From positions 2,976,001 through 3,040,000 of the forward strand of contig NC_089178.1 in NCBI RefSeq assembly GCF_947507565.1: a stretch of 64,000 nucleotides of DNA, in the 5' to 3' direction. A program made the translations under genes and the position numbers. The notes beneath the pieces are model-generated. The model was not told the DNA's origin. It saw only the letters and a list, made by a program, of their open reading frames with translations, and made no database searches. This document shows, in pieces, positions 35,201 through 46,046 of the stretch; the stretch's first letter is position 1, and every line of letters starts with the position of its first letter. The DNA comes from Oscarella lobularis (Eukaryota; Porifera; Homoscleromorpha; Homosclerophorida; Oscarellidae).

Positions 35201-35663
35201 TCTCTGGTACAAGAAAGAGGTGCGTGTCAACCTGCAACTTTCTGTTCATTGATAACTTATTCTTCTTTAGAATCTCTCTCCTTCTGAATCTCAAGGTTTA
35301 TAGTTGCATAGATTGTGTTTAGCAATAACGTTTCTTTCTCTCTTCCTCTCCTTTGCAGGAATACCAAAAAGAGAACCTACTAGGGAAGAGCTGAACAACC
35401 TCAGCGAGAAAATTGCTTCTACGTGGAAAGATGTTGCTCGACGTCTAGAGCTTCCTGAAGCCACTATTGAGCAAATTGCAACTGACTACGCTTGTCGGTG
35501 CCGGGAGCAAGCTCACCAAGCTCTACAACGATGGATGGGGCAGGAGTCAAAGTCTGCATCAGTAAAAGCACTGTGCAAAGCTCTTTGCAAAGAAGGTAAG
35601 AAAGCTGTTGCGGCTGAAATTTTCAGCCTAGATGACGAAGTTCTAAGTGGTCTTCTAAGTTGA
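32269..35663 (+). CDS. ROCO (Roc-COR) GTPase with Asp-rich repeats and C-terminal Death domain
   Basis: Exons: 32269-32854, 32913-33281, 33316-35219, 35271-35295 and 35359-35663. Exon 1 codes an acidic head with seven 13-residue repeats (unit DDEFDGVNSDNNC). Exon 2 starts the Roc GTPase: VMVVGQDGAGKSCLIDSF is the P-loop. The third exon gives LLWDLGGQERYLTSH (G3 with DxGGQ) and AATHIDEV in place of the NKxD G4. The COR domain follows (LKFLHNLGVILYF, IIDPEWLI, FLIPCMV). The last exon is a Death domain (LSEKIASTWKDVARRLELPEATIEQIATDY...ALQRWM). Roc-COR proteins dimerise via COR and often scaffold stress or death signalling. Leucine-rich repeats and a kinase domain are absent. The 34-bp intron at 33282-33315 is inferred from frame and phase. 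Confidence 0.85.
32382..32654 (+). repeat. Seven tandem 39-bp coding repeats (DDEFDGVNSDNNC)
   Basis: Seven consecutive 39-bp units, near identical, in the first exon of the ROCO gene. Units alternate in blocks (VNSDNNC and VDSDSNC variants), pointing to expansion by copying of multi-unit blocks. As 39 is divisible by three, all six frames stay open here, so the long antisense frame is a shadow. Confidence 0.95.
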
Positions 35664-35877
35664 TGGCTAATCCTTACTACTTAGATGCATTGCACTGATA
35701 CAGTAATGCTTTGATAAGGACGAAAGCTTAATTAATTAATCAACTATTATACGCCTGAGTCCTTTCCTTTATTAATTAAATGGATTGTGTATTGGGGATT
35801 TTCTACGCTGCCTTTTATTAAGGAGCTGATTGGCTGAGAGGAGTCACGAGATCGGTCTTGTGACTCCTCCCACTAAA

Positions 35878-37251
35878 ATGCTCGCCGCGTTGCTCATTTC
35901 TTTCGTGATTCTTACCTTGGTTTGCGGCGACACGCCGGCGAATTGCACTTACGAAGAGACCCAGGGCAAATGGTTGCTGCACATCGGCGCAGGCGGCCAC
36001 GACAACTCGCTCGACTGCACGCAATTCAACGTCGAATCGCATCTAACGGTTGATCTTCGCTATCCCGATCTTGCCGTCGACGAGCGCAACAATTCGGGCT
36101 TCTGGACGCTGATCTACAACCAGGGCTACGAACTCGTCATCGGCGAACGCAAGTACTTCGCCTTTTTTGACTACAACAAAGCAAACTCGAATCTGTGCGG
36201 CGAAACGAAAAACGGATGGGCACACGCAGTCGACGGCACCGACTGGGCGTGCTACAGAGCGTCAAAAGTGGCTGAGACGTACCCTGAGCGAAAGGAAACG
36301 AAGTCTCGTTCGCCAAATATCTCTGATATTCTCTCTCGTCCCTATCGAGTCAGTCAGGACTTTGTGGACAGAATCAACGCGGCTCAATCGTCGTGGAAAG
36401 CGACACTGTACCCTGAATTCGCTAATTATACGGTAGGCGAGATGTTAGCTCGCTCTGGAGGCTCAAAGGGGCGGCCATCTAAACAAAGGAATTTTGATTT
36501 TGCGGGGAAGACGAATAACAGTAGTCTTCCGGTTGAATTTGATTGGCGTGACGTTGACGGGGTGAATTACGTGTCGCCCGTGAGAAATCAGGGCTCGTGT
36601 GGAAGCTGCTATGCGTTTGCATCGATGGCTATGATTGAAGCTCGTCAAAGGGTTGCCTCAAAGAATCGCGTTCAGTTGGTGCTTTCGACGCAGGACGTTG
36701 TCAGCTGTTCGGAGTATGCTCAAGGTTGCGAGGGCGGATTTCCGTACTTGATTGCGGGAAAGTATGGCGAGGATTTTGGTGTGGTAGAAGAGCAGTGTAA
36801 TCCTTATGTGGGAAAGGATACGTCGGTATGTAAGACGAAATTGAGCTGTACGCGTTATTTTACCACGGATTATTATTACGTTGGAGGATTTTATGGAGCC
36901 TGTACGAGTACGTTAATGCAAGAGGAACTGGTGAAAAATGGTCCTTTTGCCATTTCTTTTGAAGTCTATAAGGATTTTTTGCACTACAAGAGTGGCGTTT
37001 ATCATCACGTTGACGTTGATAGCGAATCTGGCGAGGATGATCATTTCGGTTTTGATCCTTTTGAAATTACGAACCACGTTGTGCTGGTTGTTGGTTACGG
37101 CACTGATAGAATGTCAGGCGAGGACTATTGGATTGTCAAAAATAGCTGGGGAGAGAAGTGGGGAGAGAACGGTTTCTTTCGCATTCGGCGCGGAAATGAC
37201 GAGTGTTCGTTTGAAAGCATGGCTGTTGCCGTTACCCCAGTCATGAAATGA
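35878..37251 (+). CDS. Cathepsin C (dipeptidyl-peptidase 1), copy 1
   Basis: Single exon of 457 residues beginning at ATG 35878. A signal peptide (MLAALLISFVILTLVCG) leads into the exclusion domain (DTPANCTYEETQGKW..., GFWTLIYNQGYELVI, NGWAHAVDGTDWAC), which in this enzyme blocks the rear of the cleft so only dipeptides are removed from N-termini. A propeptide segment follows (DFVDRINAAQSSWKAT, the ERFNIN-like stretch of cathepsin C). The papain-fold part has NQGSCGSCYAFA with the catalytic Cys, TNHVVLVVGYGTD with the His, and VKNSWGEKWGENG with the Asn. The chloride-site Tyr region is retained. It acts in lysosomes. An in-frame upstream codon run could extend the head, but the signal peptide favours 35878. 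Confidence 0.93.
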   Translation: MLAALLISFVILTLVCGDTPANCTYEETQGKWLLHIGAGGHDNSLDCTQFNVESHLTVDLRYPDLAVDERNNSGFWTLIYNQGYELVIGERKYFAFFDYNKANSNLCGETKNGWAHAVDGTDWACYRASKVAETYPERKETKSRSPNISDILSRPYRVSQDFVDRINAAQSSWKATLYPEFANYTVGEMLARSGGSKGRPSKQRNFDFAGKTNNSSLPVEFDWRDVDGVNYVSPVRNQGSCGSCYAFASMAMIEARQRVASKNRVQLVLSTQDVVSCSEYAQGCEGGFPYLIAGKYGEDFGVVEEQCNPYVGKDTSVCKTKLSCTRYFTTDYYYVGGFYGACTSTLMQEELVKNGPFAISFEVYKDFLHYKSGVYHHVDVDSESGEDDHFGFDPFEITNHVVLVVGYGTDRMSGEDYWIVKNSWGEKWGENGFFRIRRGNDECSFESMAVAVTPVMK

Positions 37252-37319
37252 GAACAATTTATTTGTTGTATGTAAACTAACCATGTGACGGTGACGCACG
37301 TGATTTCTTTACGGAAACA

Positions 37320-38684
37320 ATGCTCGCAGCGCTCGTCATCTTCGCCGTTCTTGCGTCGTCGCGCGGCGACACGCCGGCGAATTGCACGTACGAAGAAACT
37401 CTGGGCAAATGGACGCTGTACGTCGGCGCAGGCGGTCACGACAACACGCTCGACTGCACGCAATTCGACGTCGAATCGAATTTCACCGTCGATCTTCGCT
37501 TTCCCGATCTCGCCGTCGACGAACGCAACAATTCGGGCTTCTGGACGATAGTCTACAACCAGGGCTACGAACTCGTCATCGGCGAACGCACCTACTTCGC
37601 CTTTTTCGACTACAACAACGAGAACTCGAATCTGTGCGACAAAACGAAGAACGGATGGGCGCACGCAGTCAACGGCACCGACTGGGCGTGCTACAGAGCG
37701 TCAAAGGTGACAGAAACGCATCAGGGAGGAAAAACGAAGTCGCATTCGCCACCGAACATCGACGCGATTCTCTCTCGTCCCTATCGAGTCAGTCAGGACT
37801 TCGTGGACCGAATCAACGCGGCTCAATCGTCGTGGAAAGCGACGATCTATCCAGAATTCGCTAATAACACAGTAGGCGAGATGTTGGCTCGTTCGGGTGG
37901 CCTTAGTCGTTCGGCGTTCGAGCCGGAACCTTCATTCGAACCCGCCCCTCTTGACAACGACCTTCCATCGGCGTGGGATTGGCGCGACGTGAACGGCGTC
38001 GATTTCGTGTCGCCCGTTCGAAATCAGGGCGGATGCGGCAGTTGCTATGCGTTTGCTTCGATGGGGATGCTCGAGGCGCGTCTACGAATTCTGACGAATA
38101 ATACCGTTCAGGATGTCTTTTCGCCTCAGGACGTTATCAGCTGTTCGGAGTACTCGCAGGGCTGCGAGGGCGGTTTTGAGTATTTGATTGCTGGTAAGTA
38201 CGCCGAAGATTTTGGTGTTGTCAAAGAGGAGTGCAATCGTTACTTGGGCCACGATACAAAGCAATGTGGAACAAAGTCATCCTGTGCTCGGCAGCATGCT
38301 CATCAATATCGTTACGTTGGAGGATATTTTGGCGCTTGTAGCGAATCAGCGATGTTGACCGAGTTGGTGAAGAATGGGCCTATTGCTGTTGCCTTTGAGG
38401 TATATGGTGATTTTGGACATTATCGTAGTGGTATTTATCATCATGTCGTGGAAGAACGTGGCGTGCACTTGGATTCCGGTTTTAATCCATTTCAAATTGT
38501 TAATCACGGCGTATTGATTGTTGGCTATGGATCGGACGAGCAGTCAGGAGAGAAGTATTGGATTGTGAAGAACAGCTGGAGTGCGACATGGGGAGAGAAA
38601 GGCTATTTTCGCATTAGGCGCGGCACAAATGAATGCTCGATTGAGAATATGGCTGTAGTGTCTACTCCAATAGTCCAAAAGTGA
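37320..38684 (+). CDS. Cathepsin C (dipeptidyl-peptidase 1), copy 2
   Basis: Single exon of 454 residues, in the same orientation 68 bp after copy 1 and collinear along the full length. The signal peptide is MLAALVIFAVLASSRG; the exclusion domain is nearly the same (DTPANCTYEETLGKW, YNQGYELVIGERTYFA). Catalytic parts are NQGGCGSCYAFASMGML, VNHGVLIVGYGSD and VKNSWSATWGEKG. Compared with copy 1, the Ser or Ala before Cys is Gly and the VKNSWG motif reads VKNSWS. Divergence is highest in the linker after SGG and in the C-terminal half. All catalytic residues are kept, so both copies should be active. The tandem, intronless arrangement suggests a local duplication after loss of introns. Confidence 0.93.
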   Translation: MLAALVIFAVLASSRGDTPANCTYEETLGKWTLYVGAGGHDNTLDCTQFDVESNFTVDLRFPDLAVDERNNSGFWTIVYNQGYELVIGERTYFAFFDYNNENSNLCDKTKNGWAHAVNGTDWACYRASKVTETHQGGKTKSHSPPNIDAILSRPYRVSQDFVDRINAAQSSWKATIYPEFANNTVGEMLARSGGLSRSAFEPEPSFEPAPLDNDLPSAWDWRDVNGVDFVSPVRNQGGCGSCYAFASMGMLEARLRILTNNTVQDVFSPQDVISCSEYSQGCEGGFEYLIAGKYAEDFGVVKEECNRYLGHDTKQCGTKSSCARQHAHQYRYVGGYFGACSESAMLTELVKNGPIAVAFEVYGDFGHYRSGIYHHVVEERGVHLDSGFNPFQIVNHGVLIVGYGSDEQSGEKYWIVKNSWSATWGEKGYFRIRRGTNECSIENMAVVSTPIVQK

Positions 38685-38828
38685 CGTGACGTGTCTGTCC
38701 AACTACATTGTATGACGTGTCCTATTATGTAATCTCTTTTTGTGGAACGCTTGTGGTGACGTATTGCATGACGTCAGCTGAACTCGCGCTGCGCTACTGC
38801 GACACGTTCACTTTTGTTTCCCTTTGCA

Positions 38829-39897
38829 ATGACGCTGCAGTGGACTCTCGTTGCTTACTTTCTCTACGGCGAAATAGGCCTCGTTGTTCTCCTCTGCATT
38901 CCCAAAATATCCGCGAGAAGGTAAAGCGACTCGAACGTGGCCTCTTCGAGAGAAATTTCGACGTCGCTTTTGCAGATGGAATCGCATCTTCAATTCTTCA
39001 CTATTGAATTGGATTGCCGGCTACGCTACCTTCTACTTCTTTGCTTTTGTTGCCGTTCTAGTTCTTTTCTTCGCTGGCAAGTCTATAAAAACGAAAAAAT
39101 TCATAGACTCTATCCTTTGATTTCAGATGCCATCAATCAGATACAAAAACATCCCGGAAGAGAGGCGATGGACGGCAAGACAGGACCTGCTCACTTGCAC
39201 GAGCAGACTCTCGACTCTATGATTCGATTTCGAGCACAGAGGAATTTCTACATCAGCGGAATGGCCCTTCTTTTAGTCGTGTAAAAAAGAGACATGTCTA
39301 ATAATGTTATTGCCTTATTCGATTTCTTTTTGTAGCGTGCTGCAACGAATGATTACCTCGCTGTGCAGAGAAGCGCGACTAGAGGCGTCTCATGAAGCAG
39401 CCATAAAACAGGCCACCAGTGCGAGTGATCAAGCGCAAAAACTGATGGAGGAAAATGAGAAATTGAGGGTCAGCTTGGGGATACAGTCAGTATAAGTGTG
39501 GAAGTCTTATGGATGGTGTCTTTGTTGCAGGCTGACAAACTTGACAAGGAAGAAGGGAAGAAAGGTGGCGAGACAGAGGATGTGGAAAAAGACGAAATTG
39601 ACGGGGAAAAACTTAGAAATGAGCTGGAGCGTTTGAAAGAAGGTTGGGTCAGAAAAACAGGTTCTTTATCTCTTCCTCATTTGGGGTTTTCAGAAAATGC
39701 CAAATTGAAATCTGATGCCGAGGCATCAAGAAAGCAAGCCAAAGGCGTTTCTACGGAGTATGATCGTCTTATGTCAGAGCATTCTATTCTTCAGGTATAT
39801 TGACAAGATTTGCTTGCTGGAAAGAAATGACTTTTATTACATATAGAAAAAACTGCAAGACGTGGAGGGAAATGAAGAATCGAAGAAAGATCAATAA
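38829..39897 (+). CDS. BCAP31: B-cell receptor-associated protein 31 homologue
   Basis: Seven exons: 38829-38920, 38976-39076, 39127-39280, 39336-39468, 39531-39642, 39694-39794 and 39847-39897. MTLQWTLVAYFLYGEI matches the BAP31 N-terminus. Three membrane spans follow (LVVLLCIPKI; YFFAFVAVLVLFF; FYISGMALLLVVVL), then a cytosolic coiled coil with the EYDRL heptad region near the end and a KKDQ terminus, which is a KKxx ER-retrieval signal. The family exports and sorts membrane proteins at the ER and links to caspase-8 in vertebrates; no caspase site is obvious here. The second intron (39077-39126) uses a GC donor (G|GCAAGT), required to keep the frame into DAINQIQKH. Confidence 0.93.
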
Positions 39898-40053
39898 ATC
39901 TGCACTAAAAATGCGACTGCTCTGTTTTGTTGTTGTTGTGCTAGCGTTGCTCTGCTAGACTACATGACGTATTAGATCATACGGGATCGGTGTCTTGACA
40001 ACGTCATCAACGCGTCGGAAACTGTCTCCAGCGAATCCAGCTCGTACAAAAGA

Positions 40054-43000
40054 ATGGGCAATATCCAAGGAGCGCGATCAAAAGGCAATCATAGTATAGA
40101 GGCAAACCGAAATTCTCTTGATTGCTTCGCAAAAAAACGCCAGGCAAACGTCGAAAAGCCTCCGCCGATTCTCCGCCGAAGGCCCGCGAATCGAAAACGC
40201 CACCGCCTGCCGCTCCAGTCGTCGCGGACGAAGAAACAGTGGCGACGACAAAGAGAAAACGACGTCCTCCTCGAAAATCGCAGACGCACGTCGGTCCCGC
40301 GTCGGCGAAAGCTGGTATCTCGACAAAACGGCTTAGGCGCGAACCAAACTCTCTCCGTCTAAGGCACGAAAAAGGAGGTCGCCTACGTAGAATTGTTAAA
40401 GCAAACCGGTCAAAGCCTCGGCCTTATTTTGGCTGGTGCGAAAGCAAACGTTTTGGCTTGCCCATGTTTTGTAAATATTCCGTTTTTTTTTTCTCCCTCT
40501 CCTCCACCCGCTCGCTCGTCAGGCGGAGCGGACAAAGGGCAACCGCTACGAGTTGGTGGTCTACGACCGAATGGAATAGCGAATCAGTGAGAGAGAGAAT
40601 GGGGGGGGGGGGGAGGAAGCACATACATACATACATACATATATGATTCTTTGTTTTGTCTATAGAAGCGAGTCGCTTCAAGTTGGCGATCGCATATTGG
40701 CTGTGAATGGAAAGAGCACCGATGCGTTGACGCACGACGACGTCATTCAGCTCGTAAAGAATGCCGAAGAGATCGTCAATTTGGAAATTGAGTACGACGC
40801 ACCGTTGGATGGTATGCTCGTTCTTTCCGCCGTCATCGATAGAGAGACGTCGCGTTCCTGCGCGCTTTAGGCCCGTCTCCCGATGACGGAGTCACAACGA
40901 AGACGGTTTTGATTTGTCTGAAAAAGGAGGGCTCCACGTTCGGATTTACGATATCGGGTGGAGTCGAGAAGGGCCGTCCTTTGACGGTGTCCTACGTTCG
41001 TCCGGGAACGGCTGCGTATAAGTGAGAAAGGGGGGATCGATGCATGACGACGTCTTTGTCACTCTGGGGGGCGTCTAGAAGCGGGACGATGAAGGCAGGC
41101 GATCGACTGCTCCGGCTCAATGGAATGGCTTTGAAACATGCGACTCATTCTGAAGTGGTTCTTCTATTGAAAAATGCAAAGCGAAAGATATCTTTGGAAT
41201 TGGAATATGACGTCACTCTACATGGTAATATATATTATAGGAAATTTATTTATTGTGACACGTAGTTGTATGTAGAGGGTCTTGAGGAGGTCGATGGTCC
41301 TGTGCTAGTTGAGTTGAAAAAGCCTCTCGGAGCCAGCTTGGGATTGACTCTAAGTGGTGAGAAGGGGGAGATTTGGTTTTTTTGATGATTTTGGGTCACC
41401 TGCGTTCTTTCCTCATTAGGAAGTCAGTCACCTGGCGAACCAATCTACATATCTCACATAAAAGATGCGGGAGTTGCGGACAGGTGAGTCTCTCTCTCAT
41501 AGTTATATACTCTCTGTTCTCTGGGAGAACAAACGAGCTTTGGTAGTTAAAATTTCTCACTCACTGGTTTTTTTACCTTAGATGCGGAGCACTTCATGTG
41601 GGTGACCGCCTCCTGTCTATTAACGGAAAGGCGCTGAATGATTGTTCCCTCTCCGATTCGGTTCAAATGCTCATTCACTCTGACGTCATCATGAAATTGG
41701 AAATAATTCCAGGCGTAATGACGGCTGACTCGAGTCACAAAGGTACAACCGCCTGATCATTCAAACCACTGCTACGATCACAGCAGCTGTTTCTCAGGTC
41801 TCACATATGTCGATGAATGGACTGAAACTTATTCTGATACCGGCTACGGAGCGACTTCGAGTCCAGAGATGTTCTCAAGAGGAGGATCGACGCGAGGATC
41901 TTTTCGGGGAACGCAGTTGCGCGTTCGACGTCCGTCTTTGTCATCGCGTATAGAACAGTCTGACTTACTTGGTTGCACAAGTGCACACGCGTGTCTTCTT
42001 TCTCAGTGGGCTCCCGAAGGTCGAGCAGCTTACTCGGTCTCTCCAGCGCGACGCCCTGTCATACGGAGACGCTGACAATCGAATTGAAGCCAGACTCCTA
42101 TGGCTACGGCTTCAACATTCAAGGCAAACTCTTTTCCTTTTTTTTGCTATTGAAGTCTAGGAAGACTGTGTACATATTTCCGCAGGTTTGTATGACGTTG
42201 ACTTGGGCCCATTTATTGTTTGTGACGTTGAGAGCGACAGCCCGGCATATTTGTAAGCAGATTATTTAGATTTTGGTCATTATCTTATTGCTTTGCGCAT
42301 ATAGACACAGCGAATTTATGGTTGGTGACCGTGTATTGGTATTAAACGGATTGCGAACGAATGGAATGCCAATTGAACAAGCGTGGAAGATGATACGAGA
42401 TTCGCGTCACGGAATTGCCATGGAAACAGAAATCGATATAGCAGGTAGATCCACACATATAGAACCGTGCGCGGAAAACGGCTTTATTAAGAATTTTTTT
42501 CACGAAGAATCCGTTATTCCGGGAATGGGAACGTTTGATGTCAAGCTCATAAAGCGAGGCGGATCTTTGGGCATTACAATTAACGGCGATCCCGATAGAG
42601 GCGGTTTCATTTGGATATCTCAAATTAAGAAAGGAGGGGTGGCGCACAGGTGAGAGAGAATAGGTGTTCGTTCTTCTTTTGGGTTTGATTTTTGACTTGG
42701 TTGTCTCAGAACGGGTACCATTGAGCCCGGCGACACGCTTCTCGCCATAGACGGAAGGAATTTGGAAAAGGTTGACATGCAGAAAGCGACTGCCTTGCTA
42801 AAGGCCACTGGAGACATTGTCACACTACAAATCAGCAAGGATTCGGCGACCGCCGGTCGGTAAAACCGTTTGATGTTTTTTGCGATGATTCGAACGAAAT
42901 TTAGGACCTCCTGGATCCGTCCTATTTAGCGTGGAATTGATTCGAAGAGGAGCAAGTCTAGGAATAACCGTTCACGGTGCGTGATTTGAATCAACTCCGC

Positions 43001-44369
43001 ACAATTACCGCAAGACTTTTTTCCCCAGGCTCCGAAAATCCTGGCGATCCTGTTGTGATTTCTCAACTGAAGCAAGACGGAGTAGCCTTTCGGTATCGTA
43101 CATCCGCGGCCAGACGTCAGCTTTCTAACCGTGTCGTCGTCTTATTAGGAGCGGGACTCTAAAAGTCGGCGATCGCATTCTAGCGATCAACGGAACGAAC
43201 TTGCGTATGCGCACTCTCGTCGAAGCCGTCGATCTCTTGCAGACGGCCGGCGACGTCGTAAAACTAAAAATCTGTCGAGACCCGAACCCACTTCCACTTC
43301 CAACGAGTGAGACCTAATCTCTACAGTCGAACCGTTGATACGTTTTCTCCTAGATAGCGTTTCCCAGCCGGATTACGCTTACCAATTCAACTCCCTTCCG
43401 CGTCGTCTCAGCATCGGAACGATGAGCTCCATGTCGAACACGTTACCGAGACGAAATGCAGCTCCGGATCGTTCAACGCAGCGTCGATTGGCGATGCTTG
43501 CGCTTAAGAACACGGGCCGAAGTACGCCGCCACCGGAAGCGCTTGACGGAGACGCGTCACCAGAAGTGACGGGCTACGGAATTCGACCCTCGTTACGATC
43601 GCATCTCGACGATTCGTACGTCGAACCGGAAATTGAAGCGGATAGACGACGATCTCGTCGTCCGGCTCCGTACGGCGGCGAATGGCGTGAACCGAGACGA
43701 CGTCGTTCGCTGTCGCTTGATTTCACCGTCGCCGCCGGCGACGAAGTTTGGGGTTCGGACGACGAATTAGCCGAGCGTCGTTTCGGGAATATTTCTCCTA
43801 TGGAGCGATCTCACTTTGAACCGGCGGCGACGAGACGGCGACGGCGATCGATTCAGCGCGATACGTCGTCGGACAGTAGCGATACGGGCATGTCGAGTCC
43901 CGCCGTTCAGCGGGCTCGTTTGCGACGGAATACGACGACGGCAGCGGCGACGACGACGACGACGACGACGAGTGCGAGAATCGATTCGTCGCGCGTCGCT
44001 TCGGCGCTCGCCATCGGAGCAAAGTCGATGTTGGTGAAAAGGATCAAGTTGCGGCGGAAGAGCTCGACGGCCAATTTCGGGTTTAGCGTCGCCGATGGCG
44101 TGGGCGAGAAGGGGGTGTTCGTCAAGGCGGTTCGTCGCACTGGTCCTGCTGACGGGAAATTGCTCGCTTATGATAAGCTTTTGCAGGTGAGACAAAGGGT
44201 TTTGAGAGAGATTTAGTACATGGTTGGCTGTAAGGTGAATGGTATCAACGTTCACGACGTCGATTGTTGTAAAGTCGTTCCCATTTTGGCCGAAGCGGGG
44301 CCGGTTCTCAATATGATTATAGCGAGACGTCGAGGCGGCGGCGGGCAACAAATAACGGGTGATTTGTAA
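40054..44369 (+). CDS. Seven-PDZ scaffold of the GRIP type
   Basis: About 20 exons, with start ATG 40054 (MGNIQGARSKGNHS) and stop TAA at 44367-44369. After a basic linker come PDZ1 (SLGLIL), PDZ2 (TFGFTI), PDZ3 (SLGLTL), a Ser/Arg-rich linker, PDZ4 (GYGFNI), PDZ5 (SLGITI), PDZ6 (SLGITV), a long linker of some 220 residues, and PDZ7 (NFGFSV). The letters are the carboxylate-binding loops; each domain also has its GDRxLxxNG or GDxLLxIDG strand. Three-plus-three-plus-one PDZs is the layout of vertebrate GRIP1 and GRIP2, which tether receptors and kinesin. Most PDZs are split at the same place, between the beta-C and VGD strands. The N-terminal exons 40054-40093 and 40144-40314 are less secure. 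The intron after 42123 appears to use a GC donor. Confidence 0.85.
40602..40642 (+). repeat. Intronic poly-G run and (CATA)n microsatellite
   Basis: A G-run of about 12 bases near 40602-40613 and six CATA/TACA units near 40620-40642 lie in the intron between the two halves of PDZ1 of the GRIP-like gene. Confidence 0.85.
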
Positions 44370-44480
44370 TGAAAGACAGTACGAATAGTCTAAGATTGAA
44401 TAGAGTCGTTTCCATTTTGCGCAAGTAATAGTACACGTGCACATGATAAATATCTATGCCCTTCCGTACTAAAAGTCCGC

Positions 44481-44630
44481 TTACCGACGCGAATATGTCA
44501 TTCTGCCGTCTCAAATCGCAAGTAGACGTGCACACGGGGTCATCCTCGTCGTTTTATTTGTAACCTTCCGTGCGCGTCGCTTACCGACGCGAATACGACA
44601 CGAATACGACATTCTGCCGTCTCAAATCGC
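44481..44630. repeat. Two direct repeats of about 40-50 bp
   Basis: The sequence from cttaccgacgcgaata through attctgccgtctcaaatcgc occurs at 44481-44520 and again at about 44580-44630. The second copy carries an internal 10-base doubling (cgaatacgacacgaatacgac). This lies in the spacer between the GRIP-like gene and the next minus-strand gene; no coding meaning is apparent. Confidence 0.85.
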
Positions 44631-44807
44631 TGCGCCGACAAGCGGCAAAAAACATAAGCCGATAATCAACAGCGTTTCGACGACGATCGACTGGAAACGC
44701 CGAAAATCCGGCGGTCACGTGGATACAAACGCGCACACGCGGTAAGATCGATTAGCAAAGCTTTTATTTGAGCAAAAAACGCACATAGAAAGACGAGAAC
44801 ATCTCTA

Positions 44808-45600
44808 CTACGTACATACTTGTCCCGCCATCTTCGTCATCGCGTCACGATCTCTAATTTTATTCTGTCGTCGATCGCGTGGCGTCTTTTCTTCAAGTTC
44901 TCGATCCGCGCGGCCTAGAAAAAAAAGTTTAGCTACTGTAAATCAATCCGTATACGTACCTTTTGGTTGCGTCCGTATTCGCGTTACCCAGGCTACACCG
45001 CGGGGAGGTTCGGACGCGTCGTAGCCCAGGGAAGTCTTCGCAAAGCGATGACCCCCTTCCAAAAATTTTCGGGCGAGTTGCGGGTCCTCGGCCACTCCAT
45101 TCAGTACCCACCTGGATGAGGATCGGCCCCTAATACCGAAACCCCGGTGCGCTGGTACCAAAGCCTTCGGTATGTCTTCCATGAGAAGAACCGGGCCTTG
45201 TGAAGTGGAGAGAGGCTGACCGCTGTTTGTAGGAGTCAACAATGAAGACAGTGCAATGGAGGAATCGAAGGCTCCTGAGCCGGATCATCTTCGGTCTAAT
45301 CGCGTCGTTCGGGTGAGATAAGTGCCGGCAACCAGGCCATGATGAACACCCCCTCCAAGTCGTGCCCGCTCAGCCTAGCGCGGGCCGTACTTGTTGACGA
45401 CAATAAGACCTTGAACGATCGTTCTGCCCAGTGCGTAAACCGAGGCCGAAGCCCCCCATCGCCCTGCCTACAGGCTCCGGCACGGAATTAACCGTGGGCC
45501 ACGCTGAGTTCCAACTATCCTCGCTTGCCTTCTGTCGAATCTCCCGAGCCAGTCCATCTCAAGGACGAGACGCAGCGAACCGCGACGCATCCACCCTCAG
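44808..45600 (-). CDS. Unresolved minus-strand gene, unknown protein
   Basis: The stretch looks like coding exons on the minus strand, but I cannot fix the whole model. The best part is an open frame from about 45290 to 44943 encoding LLMEDIPKALVPAHRGFGIRG, then GVAEDPQLARKFLEGGHRF. It ends at a good donor and continues in phase 1 to a last exon at about 44914-44808 that is basic and highly charged (RDRRQNKIRDRDAM). A canonical polyA signal on this strand lies near 44763. Upstream frames to about 45600 may hold earlier exons. CCAAT elements on this strand at about 45650-45720 mark a probable promoter. I do not recognise the protein; there is no signal peptide or membrane span. Confidence 0.35.
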
Positions 45601-45639
45601 CCGCAACTGAAGGAAATCGGTGCGCTCACCGCTATTTTG

Positions 45640-45725
45640 AACAGCGCGCCCCGCCCATTGATCCAGCACGATCATTGGTCCGCTGTGTCACGTGGTGTTA
45701 CGTCCAGCGCGCTCATTGGTTTGAC
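45640..45725 (-). promoter_or_regulatory. Cluster of CCAAT and GC boxes
   Basis: On the minus strand, CCAAT occurs twice (complement of attgg near 45674 and 45715) next to a GC-box-like gggcgggg complement near 45650. They would serve the minus-strand gene downstream. The call rests on motif spacing only. Confidence 0.35.
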
Positions 45726-46046
45726 CGAATAGGTGCGAATTCTAAACCGGTTTGAATACAGGTTTGAAGAAATTGTGATGCAACATCGCCACGCGATTGA
45801 CGCATGATAGCCATGCGAGTGACGCATGATAAAGATGGCGAAAAAACGACGGATTAAATACCACGTGATCTCGATAACTAGAATCGAGAGGACGTAAGTT
45901 TCTCCCTTTTTTTCGACGATTCCGTCATTCGTTTTACACACGTTTAGATCGGTCACTTGACTTTTCGACGCGTAGCGTCTATTTTCTTACCAAAGCTGCC
46001 TAAACGGTCTCTCGGCCGCTGTTCTTGAGCTGTAGATCAACTCATG

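Noticed and set aside
44940-45600. Possible 18S or 28S rRNA fragment
   Set aside because: GC-rich and structured-looking, but I could not match it to conserved rRNA cores.
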